NCBI GenBank assembly: GCA_027493055.1
Contig: JAPUDO010000102.1
Coordinates: 115,459-179,458 of the forward strand
Reading direction: 5' to 3'
Length of the DNA: 64,000 nucleotides
Source: Niabella sp.
Lineage (GTDB): Bacteria > Bacteroidota > Bacteroidia > Chitinophagales > Chitinophagaceae
This document shows, one piece after another, positions 8,815-16,639 of this stretch. Positions within the stretch are counted from its first letter, which is position 1. Each line of letters begins with the position of its first letter. A program made the translations under genes and the position numbers. The notes under the pieces were generated by a model. It made no database searches. It was not told the DNA's origin and saw nothing but the letters and a program-made list of their open reading frames with translations.

Positions 8815-8856
8815 TATAGCAGCAAAAAGTTTTAGGTACCCATTATTTTTCCACAA

Positions 8857-8887
8857 TTTGTTGATATTTTCAAATACCCTATTTTTG
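8857..8887 (+). promoter_or_regulatory. Full Bacteroidota promoter of the ppiD-like gene
   Basis: TTTG (8857-8860), exactly 19 nt spacer, TATTTTTG (8880-8887): matches the -33 TTTG / -7 TAnnTTTG consensus at the canonical distance. The ATG follows 29 nt later. Confidence 0.75.
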
Positions 8888-8916
8888 CCGTCCTTTTATT
8901 TAATGTAATATATATT

Positions 8917-11058
8917 ATGTCGGTTATTCAGAAAATCCAGGACAAATACGGTAAAGTAATGGCCATTATCATTGCTTTGGCGTTAGTGGTATTTGTAATA
9001 ATGCTTGCTTTTGAGAACGGTGGCAGCTTATTCAGGGGCGATGTTACCACTGTAGGAAAAGTAAACGGTGAAGCCGTTGAGTATAATAAGTTTAGGGTAA
9101 TGGTGGAGCAGCAAACGCAAATGATGCAGCAAAGAGGCATGGGCAGCAATAGCGAAATGCTTGCCCAGCAGGCAAACGAGGGCGCCTGGAACTCAGAAAT
9201 TGCCAGGATACTGTTAACCCAGGAAGCCGGGAAAGTGGGTATTGATATTGGTAAAAAAGAACTGAATGATTTATTATTCGGCCAAAATCCTCCGCAACAG
9301 CTGCGGCAGGCATTTTCCGATCCTCAAACAGGTATTTATAACCCTACTTTGGCGCAGCAACAGATCAACCAGATAAAAACTAAAGGAACGGCTGAGCAAA
9401 AAGCAGAGATCAATGCATTTTTAGACCAGATGCTGTTTCAGCGCCTGGCAGAAAAATACGATGCGCTTTTAACAGAAAGCATCAGTTTTCCCAAATGGAT
9501 GATTGAAAAGGAAAATGCCCAAAACAGCCTGCTCTCCAAAATTTCTTTTGTAAGAGCCCCTTATACAAGCGTACCTGATTCATTGGTTAAAGTAACGGAT
9601 GCTGATATTCAGAGCTATATAAACAAGCACAAAAAAGACTTCAAGCAGCAGGAAAGCCGCAGCATTTCTTATGTGGCGTTTAATGCAGCGCCTAATGCAG
9701 CAGATACTGCACAGGCCCGGGAAAATATTTTAGCGCTTAAGCCTGCTTTTGACAGCGCTAAAAATGTAAAGGATTATTTGATGACGCAGGGCATTAATAA
9801 TTACTACGATGGATACATCAGCGGTAACCGCATACAGGTGCCTATGAAAGACTCTATTTTCAGAGTAGGTACCGGAAATATTTATGGTCCTTACTTAGAT
9901 GGAGGTCACTATGCTCTTGCTAAAATTGTTTCATCCAAAACCATTCCCGATACAGTTTCTATCAGGCATATTCTTATTGGTACTGTTCAGATGGATCCTC
10001 AAACCGGGCAGCAGATTCCGATAAGAGATACTGCAACAGCAAAAAAGCTGGCAGATAGTGTTGCTCTTGCCATCAGGAACGGGGCTAATTTCGATTCCTT
10101 ATTAGTGAAATTCTCTACAGACCAGGGCAGTGTTAATAATGGAGGTAAATATGAAAATGTTCCTTCAGGTGAAATGGTACCCTCATTTAACGACTTTATT
10201 TTTGGTAATCCGGTAGGTTCCAAAGGAGTAGTTAAAACGGAGTTTGGTTATCATTATATTGAGATACTTTCCCAGAAAGGAAGTGCTACAGGTTACAAAA
10301 TAGCTTATATCACAAAACCCATTGAAGCAAGTTCCGAAACCGATATGGCGGCCAACAACCTTGCTACTAAGTTTGCGAGCGAAGCTACAAATCAAAAAAC
10401 GTTTGAAGCTGCCGCCAGCGCTTACTCAAAAACACATGGCATATTCAAAACAGCAGCCCAGGATATCCCGTCAACAGGGTCTATGATACAGGGCCTTGGC
10501 GCATCACGCTCTTTTGTAAAGAATATTTATAATGCAGATCTGGGCGATGTATTGCAGCCGGAGCGCGTAGGAGATTTTTATGTGGTTGCACTGATAACCG
10601 AAGTAAATAAGGAGGGTACCATGAGCCCTGCCAAAGCAAGGATGATGGTGGAACCTTTGTTAATCAACCAAAAGAAAGCAGAAGTTATTACAGCGAAAAT
10701 AGGCAAAGTAACCACGCTTGAAGCTGCTGCCGGTATTTTAAAGCAGCCGGTTGAGGCAGCGGACAGCCTTCGCTTTGGAGGACAATCTGCTATGTCCTTA
10801 GGTTTTGAGCCAAAAGTAATAGGTGCAGCCTTTAATAAGGCCAATATCAGTAAAGTGGTGAGCGAGCCGATAGCCGGCACGCAAGGTGTATATGTGGTAA
10901 GGGTAGATAACCTGTCCAACACTCCTGTTCAATCAGCCAACGTTGAAGAAACAAGACAAATGCGTTTTATGCAGGCAAAGCAGCAGGCACAGTTCCAGTC
11001 TTTACAGGCGCTTAGAGAGGCGGCAACGGTTAAAGATTACCGAAGCAAGTTCTATTAA
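8917..11058 (+). CDS. PpiD/SurA-like periplasmic peptidyl-prolyl isomerase
   Basis: A 713-residue foldase anchored by one N-terminal helix (residues about 14-32, MAIIIALALVVFVIMLAF) with the bulk in the periplasm. After the anchor comes a SurA_N-like chaperone region (VGKVNGEAVEYNKFRVMVEQ onward), then a parvulin-type PPIC domain around residues 343-452 (SIRHILIG, NGANFDSLLVKFS, VPSGEMVPSFNDFIF, TEFGYHYIEILS), and a degenerate second rotamase-like region at the C terminus (MVEPLLINQKKA). This is the PpiD architecture, assisting outer-membrane protein folding. It has its own promoter and a terminator just downstream. Confidence 0.9.
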   Translation: MSVIQKIQDKYGKVMAIIIALALVVFVIMLAFENGGSLFRGDVTTVGKVNGEAVEYNKFRVMVEQQTQMMQQRGMGSNSEMLAQQANEGAWNSEIARILLTQEAGKVGIDIGKKELNDLLFGQNPPQQLRQAFSDPQTGIYNPTLAQQQINQIKTKGTAEQKAEINAFLDQMLFQRLAEKYDALLTESISFPKWMIEKENAQNSLLSKISFVRAPYTSVPDSLVKVTDADIQSYINKHKKDFKQQESRSISYVAFNAAPNAADTAQARENILALKPAFDSAKNVKDYLMTQGINNYYDGYISGNRIQVPMKDSIFRVGTGNIYGPYLDGGHYALAKIVSSKTIPDTVSIRHILIGTVQMDPQTGQQIPIRDTATAKKLADSVALAIRNGANFDSLLVKFSTDQGSVNNGGKYENVPSGEMVPSFNDFIFGNPVGSKGVVKTEFGYHYIEILSQKGSATGYKIAYITKPIEASSETDMAANNLATKFASEATNQKTFEAAASAYSKTHGIFKTAAQDIPSTGSMIQGLGASRSFVKNIYNADLGDVLQPERVGDFYVVALITEVNKEGTMSPAKARMMVEPLLINQKKAEVITAKIGKVTTLEAAAGILKQPVEAADSLRFGGQSAMSLGFEPKVIGAAFNKANISKVVSEPIAGTQGVYVVRVDNLSNTPVQSANVEETRQMRFMQAKQQAQFQSLQALREAATVKDYRSKFY

Positions 11059-11085
11059 TCAAATAAAAGAGATTCTATACCTGTG

Positions 11086-11116
11086 ATCCCGGTCTTAAAG
11101 GCCGGGATTTTTATTA
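11086..11116 (+). terminator. Terminator of the ppiD-like gene
   Basis: ATCCCGG (11086-11092), loop TCTTAAAGG, CCGGGAT (11102-11108), then TTTTTATT. Confidence 0.8.
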
Positions 11117-11162
11117 TATAAGCGTTCAAACTCTTCCCGTATTAATATGTTATTTTTAAACT

Positions 11163-11669
11163 ATGGAAGATGTAATCAGAAACAAAGTGGCCGAAAGTGG
11201 GATCATTACCTTAAATCTTGAGGACTTTTATCCAAAGGGAGAAGTAGTCCTTTTCGATATCAAAGACTATTTATTTATGGAGATGATATTGAAAGAGAAA
11301 GATTTCCGCGAAGCGCTGAAACAGCATGACTGGCAGCCGTATTTTGGTAAAAATGTAGGCATTACCTGCTCTGCAGATGCTATTGTCCCGCTTTGGGCCT
11401 ATATGCTTATCACTTCTTATTTGCAGCCGGTAGCCGCTTTTGTAGCCGCTGGTGATATTGAAGAAATTAAAAAGAGGGCCTTGCTGCAAAATATTAATGC
11501 TATCCATACCAATGACTATACAGATAAGCGCGTTGTGATAAAAGGGTGTGGAGATATTGCTATTGAAGCCTTTGCCTATGCAGAAATTACAAGGGTACTG
11601 TTGCCCGTTGTAAAGAGCCTGATGTACGGTGAGCCCTGTAGCACAGTGCCGGTGTATAAGAAAAGGTAA
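11163..11669 (+). CDS. DUF2480 family protein
   Basis: A 168-residue protein of the Bacteroidota-specific DUF2480 family: the N-terminal VAESGIITLNLEDFYP, FDIKDYLFMEMILKEKDFR, then the conserved VGITCSADAIVPLWAYMLI and the C-terminal VVIKGCGDIAIEAFAYAEIT and VVKSLMYGEPCSTVPVYK. Function is unknown; the GCGD and GEPCSTVP segments with conserved cysteines suggest a metal or cofactor site (inference). A near -7 box, TATTTTTA, ends 4 nt before the ATG, so the mRNA may be leaderless. It converges with corA. Confidence 0.87.
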   Translation: MEDVIRNKVAESGIITLNLEDFYPKGEVVLFDIKDYLFMEMILKEKDFREALKQHDWQPYFGKNVGITCSADAIVPLWAYMLITSYLQPVAAFVAAGDIEEIKKRALLQNINAIHTNDYTDKRVVIKGCGDIAIEAFAYAEITRVLLPVVKSLMYGEPCSTVPVYKKR

Positions 11670-11722
11670 TGGTCAATAGTTAATAGCAGTCATCTGTCAA
11701 CTATATACTGTCATCTTAACCA

Positions 11723-12835
11723 CTAAAACCATCCCCGTCGTTTAAACATGATCAGCATCCAAACAGGAATAATGAACATAGCGCCAACAGCGATCCAAAA
11801 ACCCCAGTGATGGCTGCTTAAAGGTATTACCTGGAAGTTCATACCAAAGACCCCGCCGATAACCGTAGCGGGGGCCAGCACACAGGTAACAATGGCCATT
11901 ACCTTCATTACTTCGTTCATTTTCAGGTTTACGTTGCTGATGTACAGGTCCTGCATGCCCATGATCATATCGCGGTAGTTTTCTACCAGGTCAATGGCCT
12001 GTACCACGTGGTCGTACACATCTTTGTAAAAGCGCTCGTTAAATTCGGTCAGCAGTTCGCTGTCGCTTTTAAGAATGCCACCAATAACTTCCCTTACGGG
12101 GTAGATGCTTCTTTTTAAAACGATCAGTTCTTTACGTAATACGTTGATTTGGGCCAGTGACCGTTTGGTGGTACCCCTTATGATCTCTTCTTCCACGTCT
12201 TCGATCCTATCGCGCAGCTTATCCATCACTACAAAATAATGATCCACTATGGTATCAATCAATGTATAGTACAGGTAATCTGCTTCCTTGCCACGGGTTT
12301 TACTGGTTGGGAGCTTCAGCCGCTCACGCAGCGCGTGGTAGAGGTCTTTTGAAGGGTCGTCCTGAAACGTGATCACAAAATTCTTTCCCAGCACCAGGCT
12401 TATCTGCTCCTGCGACACGCTCTGTTTTTCCTCATTGTAATAAAGAATATTCATGAGGCTGAATAAAATTTCATCCACCTCATCCATTTTAGGCCGCTGG
12501 TTGATGCTTAGAATATCTTCGCGCAGCAGCGGATGGATACCGTATTGTTCGCCCAGTTTATCCACATCATCTTTTCGCAGCCCATCTACATTGATCCATA
12601 CAATATGGTCGTTGCATTTGAGCGAAAGTGCCTCATCAATAGAAATATCCTTGAATTCGCTGATCTCTGCCTTATTGTACACATAGGAGGTAATGAGCAC
12701 CGTAGCGGCCTCTTCCCTAACAGGTATAATGGTTGGGTTAACAGACAGTATTTCTTTGGTGCGCTCGGTTCCAAAAAGCTCCAGGAGATTAGGGAGAAAC
12801 AAATAGCGCAAATATTTTTCAGGGCGAACTTTCAT
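11723..12835 (-). CDS. corA: Magnesium/cobalt transporter CorA
   Basis: A 370-residue CorA. The large cytoplasmic N-terminal part includes the helical LREDILSINQRPKMDEVDE segment; the C-terminal membrane part has two helices (MKVMAIVTCVLAPATVIGGV and WIAVGAMFIIPVWMLIMF) joined by the signature GMNF selectivity loop (VFGMNFQVIP). It forms a pentameric Mg2+ channel in the inner membrane. The start is the ATG at 12835. The C terminus ends with the usual basic tail KRRGWF. It stands alone between converging and diverging neighbours. Confidence 0.95.
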   Translation of the reverse strand: MKVRPEKYLRYLFLPNLLELFGTERTKEILSVNPTIIPVREEAATVLITSYVYNKAEISEFKDISIDEALSLKCNDHIVWINVDGLRKDDVDKLGEQYGIHPLLREDILSINQRPKMDEVDEILFSLMNILYYNEEKQSVSQEQISLVLGKNFVITFQDDPSKDLYHALRERLKLPTSKTRGKEADYLYYTLIDTIVDHYFVVMDKLRDRIEDVEEEIIRGTTKRSLAQINVLRKELIVLKRSIYPVREVIGGILKSDSELLTEFNERFYKDVYDHVVQAIDLVENYRDMIMGMQDLYISNVNLKMNEVMKVMAIVTCVLAPATVIGGVFGMNFQVIPLSSHHWGFWIAVGAMFIIPVWMLIMFKRRGWF

Positions 12836-12859
12836 AGCCGGAAGATAGAGGTTTTTTGG

Positions 12860-13000
12860 AAAAAGTCCGAAAGTCGGGAAGACGAAGGTTATGTGAGAGT
12901 TGCTGATGCAGGTTACTGGTTACTGGATGCGAGATACTGGATGCCGGTGGCTTGTTTAAGGGTTCAGAAGAAACATACATCGTACACCAAACATCGTACA
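12860..13000. repeat. Repeat-rich spacer between corA and kdsB
   Basis: Contains AAAGTCCGAAAGTCGGGAAG (12862 onward), the near-tandem words ACTGGTTACTGGATGCGAGA and TACTGGATGCC, and two copies of CATCGTACA (ACATCGTACACC, ACATCGTACATC). Related words recur at 42640, 43062, 50045-50135 (inside a gene) and 57860. Confidence 0.55.
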
Positions 13001-13056
13001 TCAAGAAGGTCCTGGCCGGAAGCAAAAAGCTTAATACCTAAGGCTTCCTGCCTAAG

Positions 13057-13791
13057 CTATGAACCATTACCTATCAGCGCCAACGCCTTTTCCAAATCCT
13101 GCGGCGTATCAATGGCTATATTTTTATACGTAGTTTCTGCCATATAAATGTCGATACCGTTATATAAAAAGCGCAGCTGTTCCAGTTTTTCAATCTGCTC
13201 CAGCGGCGCCTGTGGTAATGAAGTAAATGTTAACAATGCCTCCTTCCGGAAAGCATACACCCCAATGTGCAGATAATAATCAACCGGTGTATCGGCCTCT
13301 CTCTGATAAGGAATTATGCTGCGGCTGAAGTATAGTGCTTTACCGTTTTTATTGGTGACCACCTTCACCATGTTGGGGTTAGCCGCATCTGCTGCATTGT
13401 CCATTTTCCGCTTTAGAGAAGCTACCTGCACTTCCGGCCGGTCAAACAACCGAACTATTTTTTCCAGCGGCTCTTTTTGTATAAAAGGCTCATCGCCCTG
13501 AACATTTACAATTACGTCAGCATCTATGTTACGTGCCGCTTCTGCTATACGATCAGTACCGCTTTCATGTTCCGCAACGCTCATAATAGCATTGCCGCCC
13601 TGGCTTGTTATTTCGTTATAAATAATATCGCTGTCGGTGATCACAAACACCTCGCTAAACAATCCGCTGTTAACCGCCGCTTGATAGGTATGCACTATCA
13701 CCGGCTTGTCTCCCAGCATTTTCATCAGCTTGGCATGAAAACGTGAGGCCGCATAACGCGCGGGTATCATGGCAATAACTTTATGGCTCAT
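13057..13791 (-). CDS. kdsB: 3-deoxy-manno-octulosonate cytidylyltransferase
   Basis: A 244-residue CMP-KDO synthetase, activating KDO for lipopolysaccharide inner core: CTP + KDO to CMP-KDO. Seen: the nucleotide-binding start VIAMIPARYAASRFHAKLM, VFVITDSD, DVIVNVQGDEPFIQKEPL, VKVVTNKNGKALYFSRSIIP and the HIGVYAFRKEALLTF segment. I use ATG 13791 (MSHKVIAMIPAR); a TTG three codons upstream is unlikely. The -7 box TACTTTTG is only 6 nt before this ATG, so the transcript is probably leaderless. Confidence 0.96.
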   Translation of the reverse strand: MSHKVIAMIPARYAASRFHAKLMKMLGDKPVIVHTYQAAVNSGLFSEVFVITDSDIIYNEITSQGGNAIMSVAEHESGTDRIAEAARNIDADVIVNVQGDEPFIQKEPLEKIVRLFDRPEVQVASLKRKMDNAADAANPNMVKVVTNKNGKALYFSRSIIPYQREADTPVDYYLHIGVYAFRKEALLTFTSLPQAPLEQIEKLEQLRFLYNGIDIYMAETTYKNIAIDTPQDLEKALALIGNGS

Positions 13792-13797
13792 AGCTGG

Positions 13798-13805
13798 CAA
13801 AAGTA
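13798..13805 (-). promoter_or_regulatory. -7 box of kdsB (TACTTTTG on the minus strand)
   Basis: Exact TAnnTTTG match with only 6 nt before the kdsB ATG. Confidence 0.5.
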
Positions 13806-13953
13806 TTATAAAGTTGGCTGCGGCTGCTGTTTATTACTTCAATTTTTTACTGCTGCTCGGTTAGTGGAGACACTTACCTTGGCATAAAAGTAAATTGGTA
13901 GTCATCCGGTGCCTATTACAATACTTTTTTAGTGCATCAATAGTTTGCGCCTT

Positions 13954-13973
13954 GGTTCGTGTCTTCACGAACC
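13954..13973. repeat. REP hairpin, left of the transposase
   Basis: GGTTCGTG, loop TCTT, CACGAACC. It is 13 bases beyond the 3' end of the transposase gene. The right-hand copy (14575-14594) is its exact reverse complement. Confidence 0.8.
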
Positions 13974-13985
13974 GGATAAAGTATT

Positions 13986-14540
13986 TTAAAATTCAGCCCT
14001 TAGATCTTTCACAAATAAAAAATCGTTACTTCCGGTTTCATAAAACTTTGCTGTAGAATATTTATACTCAACAGGGTCTTTTACTAATTGCCAATGAGCC
14101 CCCAACGGATTATTGTAATCCAGCTTTTGGAAAGCTACTTTTTTACTGAACAGGTGGATGGCTAATGGGTCTCTTTGCCAAAACTCGTGACTTTTATTTA
14201 CCGCATTTATCACATAAAGCAAAAGCCCCTCGCTGCCATATTCGTTTCTTATCATCTTCATAAACAGATGTGCTGTATATTTTAGAAATGAGCCTTGCGC
14301 AGATTCCTTGCCGTTTAAACGATTTGTTCGCCATATTAAATGGATATGATTCGGCATGATCACAAAGGCAAATACATCTATCAGTCTCTGGGTACTTAAA
14401 TACTGCAAAGAATTTATAATAACATCTTTATACGTATCCTTTAAAAGCAATTTTTGCCATTTATTAATAGTTGCAGTCCAAAAATATATTTCTCCGATAT
14501 CCAAGTGAGAATACCGTTTATGTTGAGGTGTATTATTCAT
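13986..14540 (-). CDS. REP-associated tyrosine transposase (RAYT, Y1/IS200-like)
   Basis: A 184-residue Y1_Tnp/HUH transposase of the REP-associated group. The metal-binding HUH motif is in IMPNHIHLIW (H65, H67). The catalytic tyrosine should be Y142 in QKLDYNNPLG, followed by the family's LVKDPVEYKYSTAKFYETG. Family members normally read LDYIHNNP; here the two residues IH after the Tyr are missing, a 6-bp in-frame difference that may have damaged the active site (inference). RAYTs are single-copy domesticated transposases that mobilise REP hairpins. Two inverted REP hairpins flank this gene, the arrangement called a REPtron. Confidence 0.88.
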   Translation of the reverse strand: MNNTPQHKRYSHLDIGEIYFWTATINKWQKLLLKDTYKDVIINSLQYLSTQRLIDVFAFVIMPNHIHLIWRTNRLNGKESAQGSFLKYTAHLFMKMIRNEYGSEGLLLYVINAVNKSHEFWQRDPLAIHLFSKKVAFQKLDYNNPLGAHWQLVKDPVEYKYSTAKFYETGSNDFLFVKDLRAEF

Positions 14541-14574
14541 GTTGGTGTTTTTCGTGTTACTACTCTGGTATTTT

Positions 14575-14594
14575 GGTTCGTGAAGACACGAACC
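14575..14594. repeat. REP hairpin, right of the transposase
   Basis: GGTTCGTG, loop AAGA, CACGAACC, the inverted copy of 13954-13973 (the loops are complementary). It lies 35 bases upstream of the transposase start. Confidence 0.8.
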
Positions 14595-14633
14595 ATGGCA
14601 TAAAAATATTATAAAGTCGGCAGGGTTTGTTGT

Positions 14634-15212
14634 TTACAGCTGCTTTTCTCCCAATCGCTCTGTTTTTTCAAGCCAGCGTTGCCGGAAAGATGTTTTTGAT
14701 AATCTTATGGGCCCTATAGTGGTGGCTTTCACGGGCGTGATGCCACAAAAGTTCAGTATATTTTTCTTCATCGCCCAATAGCTCGGTCTCCTGTTAATCA
14801 ACCAGTAATACCATACAGGCTGATCCAGTGTAGAAATGATCCGGGCAGATTTCCCCTTAAGGTATTTGTCCCAAAGCAAAGATCCTTCCCGCTTTTTAAA
14901 AGCAAAACCGGGAAGGAAAACCCTGTCAATAAATCCTTTTAAAATGGCAGGGAAAGAAGCCCACCACACGGGATATATCCATACCAGATGGTTAGCCCAT
15001 TTTATCATTTCCCGCGCTTCAAGCAGGTCTGGCTCAAGCGTTGTTCTTTTCCGGTAACCGAATTGCAGGTTTGGGTTAAATTGCAGATCGGCCACAATAA
15101 TCTCTTTTACTTCCGCACCGGAATTTTGCGCTCCTTTTTTGTAAGCCCCGGCAAGAGCAGCGCAAAAGCTCTCTTTATCGGGGTGACCGTTAATGATGAG
15201 GATCTTTTTCAT
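14634..15212 (-). CDS. NAD(P)H-quinone oxidoreductase, flavodoxin-like fold
   Basis: A 192-residue flavoprotein of the NQO1/MdaB/KefF type. Seen: the opening strand and FMN/FAD loop KILIINGHPDKESFCAAL, the conserved HLVWIYPVWWASFPAILKGFIDRVFLPGFAF and the late GITPVKATTIGPI segment. Such enzymes reduce quinones with NAD(P)H in the cytoplasm. Its ATG is 1 base downstream of the stop of the AlbA_2-like gene, so both are surely on one transcript. The link between a regulator and a quinone reductase suggests redox or xenobiotic control (inference). Confidence 0.87.
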   Translation of the reverse strand: MKKILIINGHPDKESFCAALAGAYKKGAQNSGAEVKEIIVADLQFNPNLQFGYRKRTTLEPDLLEAREMIKWANHLVWIYPVWWASFPAILKGFIDRVFLPGFAFKKREGSLLWDKYLKGKSARIISTLDQPVWYYWLINRRPSYWAMKKNILNFCGITPVKATTIGPIRLSKTSFRQRWLEKTERLGEKQL

Positions 15213-15213
15213 T

Positions 15214-16554
15214 TTATTTTATGTTCTGTTCAACTCCCTTTTTCCAGTATCCGCCTGTTTTAGGAGCGCCGCGAAACTCTATTTCTCCTTTGCTCTGCAA
15301 CTGGTTTAACCATCGCTGCAAGCTCCGTTTTGAAACCTGCATCTTCGCCTCAAAAAAGGGTTTTCTTTGCCCCGGATACATTGTTATTAATTCAAGAAGC
15401 GCTTCTACTGTGCCATTTACTGTGCCATTTACTGTGCCATTTACTGTGCCATCATCTGGCGTAGCGTACACTATAACCCTGAAGCCGTGCTGGAAATTCT
15501 CAAATAGAGGTGCTTTTAATCCATAGGAAGCAAAACCCTCTTTAATCCTTTTGATGCCTGAACCGTACTTTTCTATAAGCTGCGCCTCTTTAAAAGTAGC
15601 AGCAATTTTCTTGTTGCGGGTCCATGACGAATAATTTCCGATCAATAACTGCTCAACGGTAATATTGTCCGGCAATTTTCCCGGGTTAAAAAATTCAATA
15701 TGATCATCATAGATCTTTACAGACGAATCCCCGGGATCCATGTAGTTTCTGTGAACGATCATATTGATGACAATTTCTCTTAGCGCATCCATCGGGTACT
15801 GCCAGCGCTCTTCCCGGCGGGGATCACCGGTTATGATATAACTTTTGTTGATGTGCTTACGTATAAAGTCCAGCAAGCCGTCTACTTCGCTAAACAGATC
15901 AGATCGTATAGTAAGCCCATCTTTAATGCTGGTGGGCGAAGAAAAGCGCCCAAGCTCTATTGTTGCCTGGAACACATCGTTTTGGGCAAATAAAAGAAAG
16001 GCGGCGTTGGTTACCTGTGAACCGTTGATAAGCTCGTACTTGTTTAGTACCGTTAAAAAATCGTCTGTTATAGGATATTCCTTCCCTGCATTACAACTTT
16101 TAATAAAGCTGTTTACCTTATTTATAGAAAGATCGTCTATATCTCTGTCGGGATTGATATAACTATCCCAACTGGAATTAAAGGAGCTTAAATGTAATGC
16201 TGCAATCTCAGTTAATGACAATTGATGATTAGCATTTCCAACCCGTTTATGATATCTTCCTTTAAAGGAAACCGGCTTTACCGGAAACTCCTTAACAGAT
16301 AAAAGAGCAACCTTTGCGCCACTAATGGAAACAATTTCAGCATCAGGTATAATGCCGGGCTGTGTTTTTTGCTTTACTTCATTGATCCATTTTTGCAGGG
16401 TTTCTGCCCCGGTTGTAAAGCCTTTTACCGGCTTGCCGGTATCGTCAAGCCCAATATATACCTTTCCTCCCTGGGTATTGGCGAAGGCAGAAAGCGTTTC
16501 AATGGCTGCATCACCAAAGCCGCTTTTGAACTCGGTATGTTCATTTTCTTTTAT
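15214..16554 (-). CDS. AlbA_2/HATPase_c_4 ATP-binding regulator, copy 1, without an ATG
   Basis: A 446-residue reading frame with the same domains as copy 2: an N-terminal AlbA_2 (Schlafen-like, DNA/RNA-binding) domain TEFKSGFGDAAIETLSAF..., a middle HATPase_c_4-type region (MIVHRNYMDPGDSSVKIYDD, FFNPGKLPDNITVEQLLIGN), a linker of four Thr-Val-Asn-Gly repeats, and a C-terminal winged helix (AKMQVSKRSLQRWLNQLQSK). The whole frame is open, but the codon aligned with copy 2's ATG is ATA (bases 16554-16552). The next usable start is TTG 16221, which would delete the AlbA_2 domain. It is either an AUA start or a recent loss of function. Its -7 box is intact. Confidence 0.7.
   Translation of the reverse strand: MKENEHTEFKSGFGDAAIETLSAFANTQGGKVYIGLDDTGKPVKGFTTGAETLQKWINEVKQKTQPGIIPDAEIVSISGAKVALLSVKEFPVKPVSFKGRYHKRVGNANHQLSLTEIAALHLSSFNSSWDSYINPDRDIDDLSINKVNSFIKSCNAGKEYPITDDFLTVLNKYELINGSQVTNAAFLLFAQNDVFQATIELGRFSSPTSIKDGLTIRSDLFSEVDGLLDFIRKHINKSYIITGDPRREERWQYPMDALREIVINMIVHRNYMDPGDSSVKIYDDHIEFFNPGKLPDNITVEQLLIGNYSSWTRNKKIAATFKEAQLIEKYGSGIKRIKEGFASYGLKAPLFENFQHGFRVIVYATPDDGTVNGTVNGTVNGTVEALLELITMYPGQRKPFFEAKMQVSKRSLQRWLNQLQSKGEIEFRGAPKTGGYWKKGVEQNIK
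15407..15452. repeat. 12-bp tandem repeat in copy 1 (Thr-Val-Asn-Gly)
   Basis: Unit ACTGTGCCATTT (+ strand), nearly four copies, coding a tetrapeptide linker between the ATPase part and the winged helix. Unit length keeps the frame. Confidence 0.85.
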
Positions 16555-16574
16555 GGCTGCGGGTATTTATTTTT

Positions 16575-16582
16575 CAAAGATA
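16575..16582 (-). promoter_or_regulatory. -7 box of AlbA_2 copy 1 (TATCTTTG on the minus strand)
   Basis: Exact consensus, in the same sequence context (TTATTTTTCAAAGATAGCAA) as the copy 2 promoter, so the promoter was duplicated with the gene. Confidence 0.55.
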
Positions 16583-16639
16583 GCAAAGGGGTAAAAACTA
16601 TTGGAGGCGTAGCTTATTTCAATAAGAACTTTGCTTATG

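Noticed and set aside
12533-13147. A 204-codon plus-strand frame
   Set aside because: It crosses corA, a repeat-rich spacer and kdsB antisense; composition is not protein-like.
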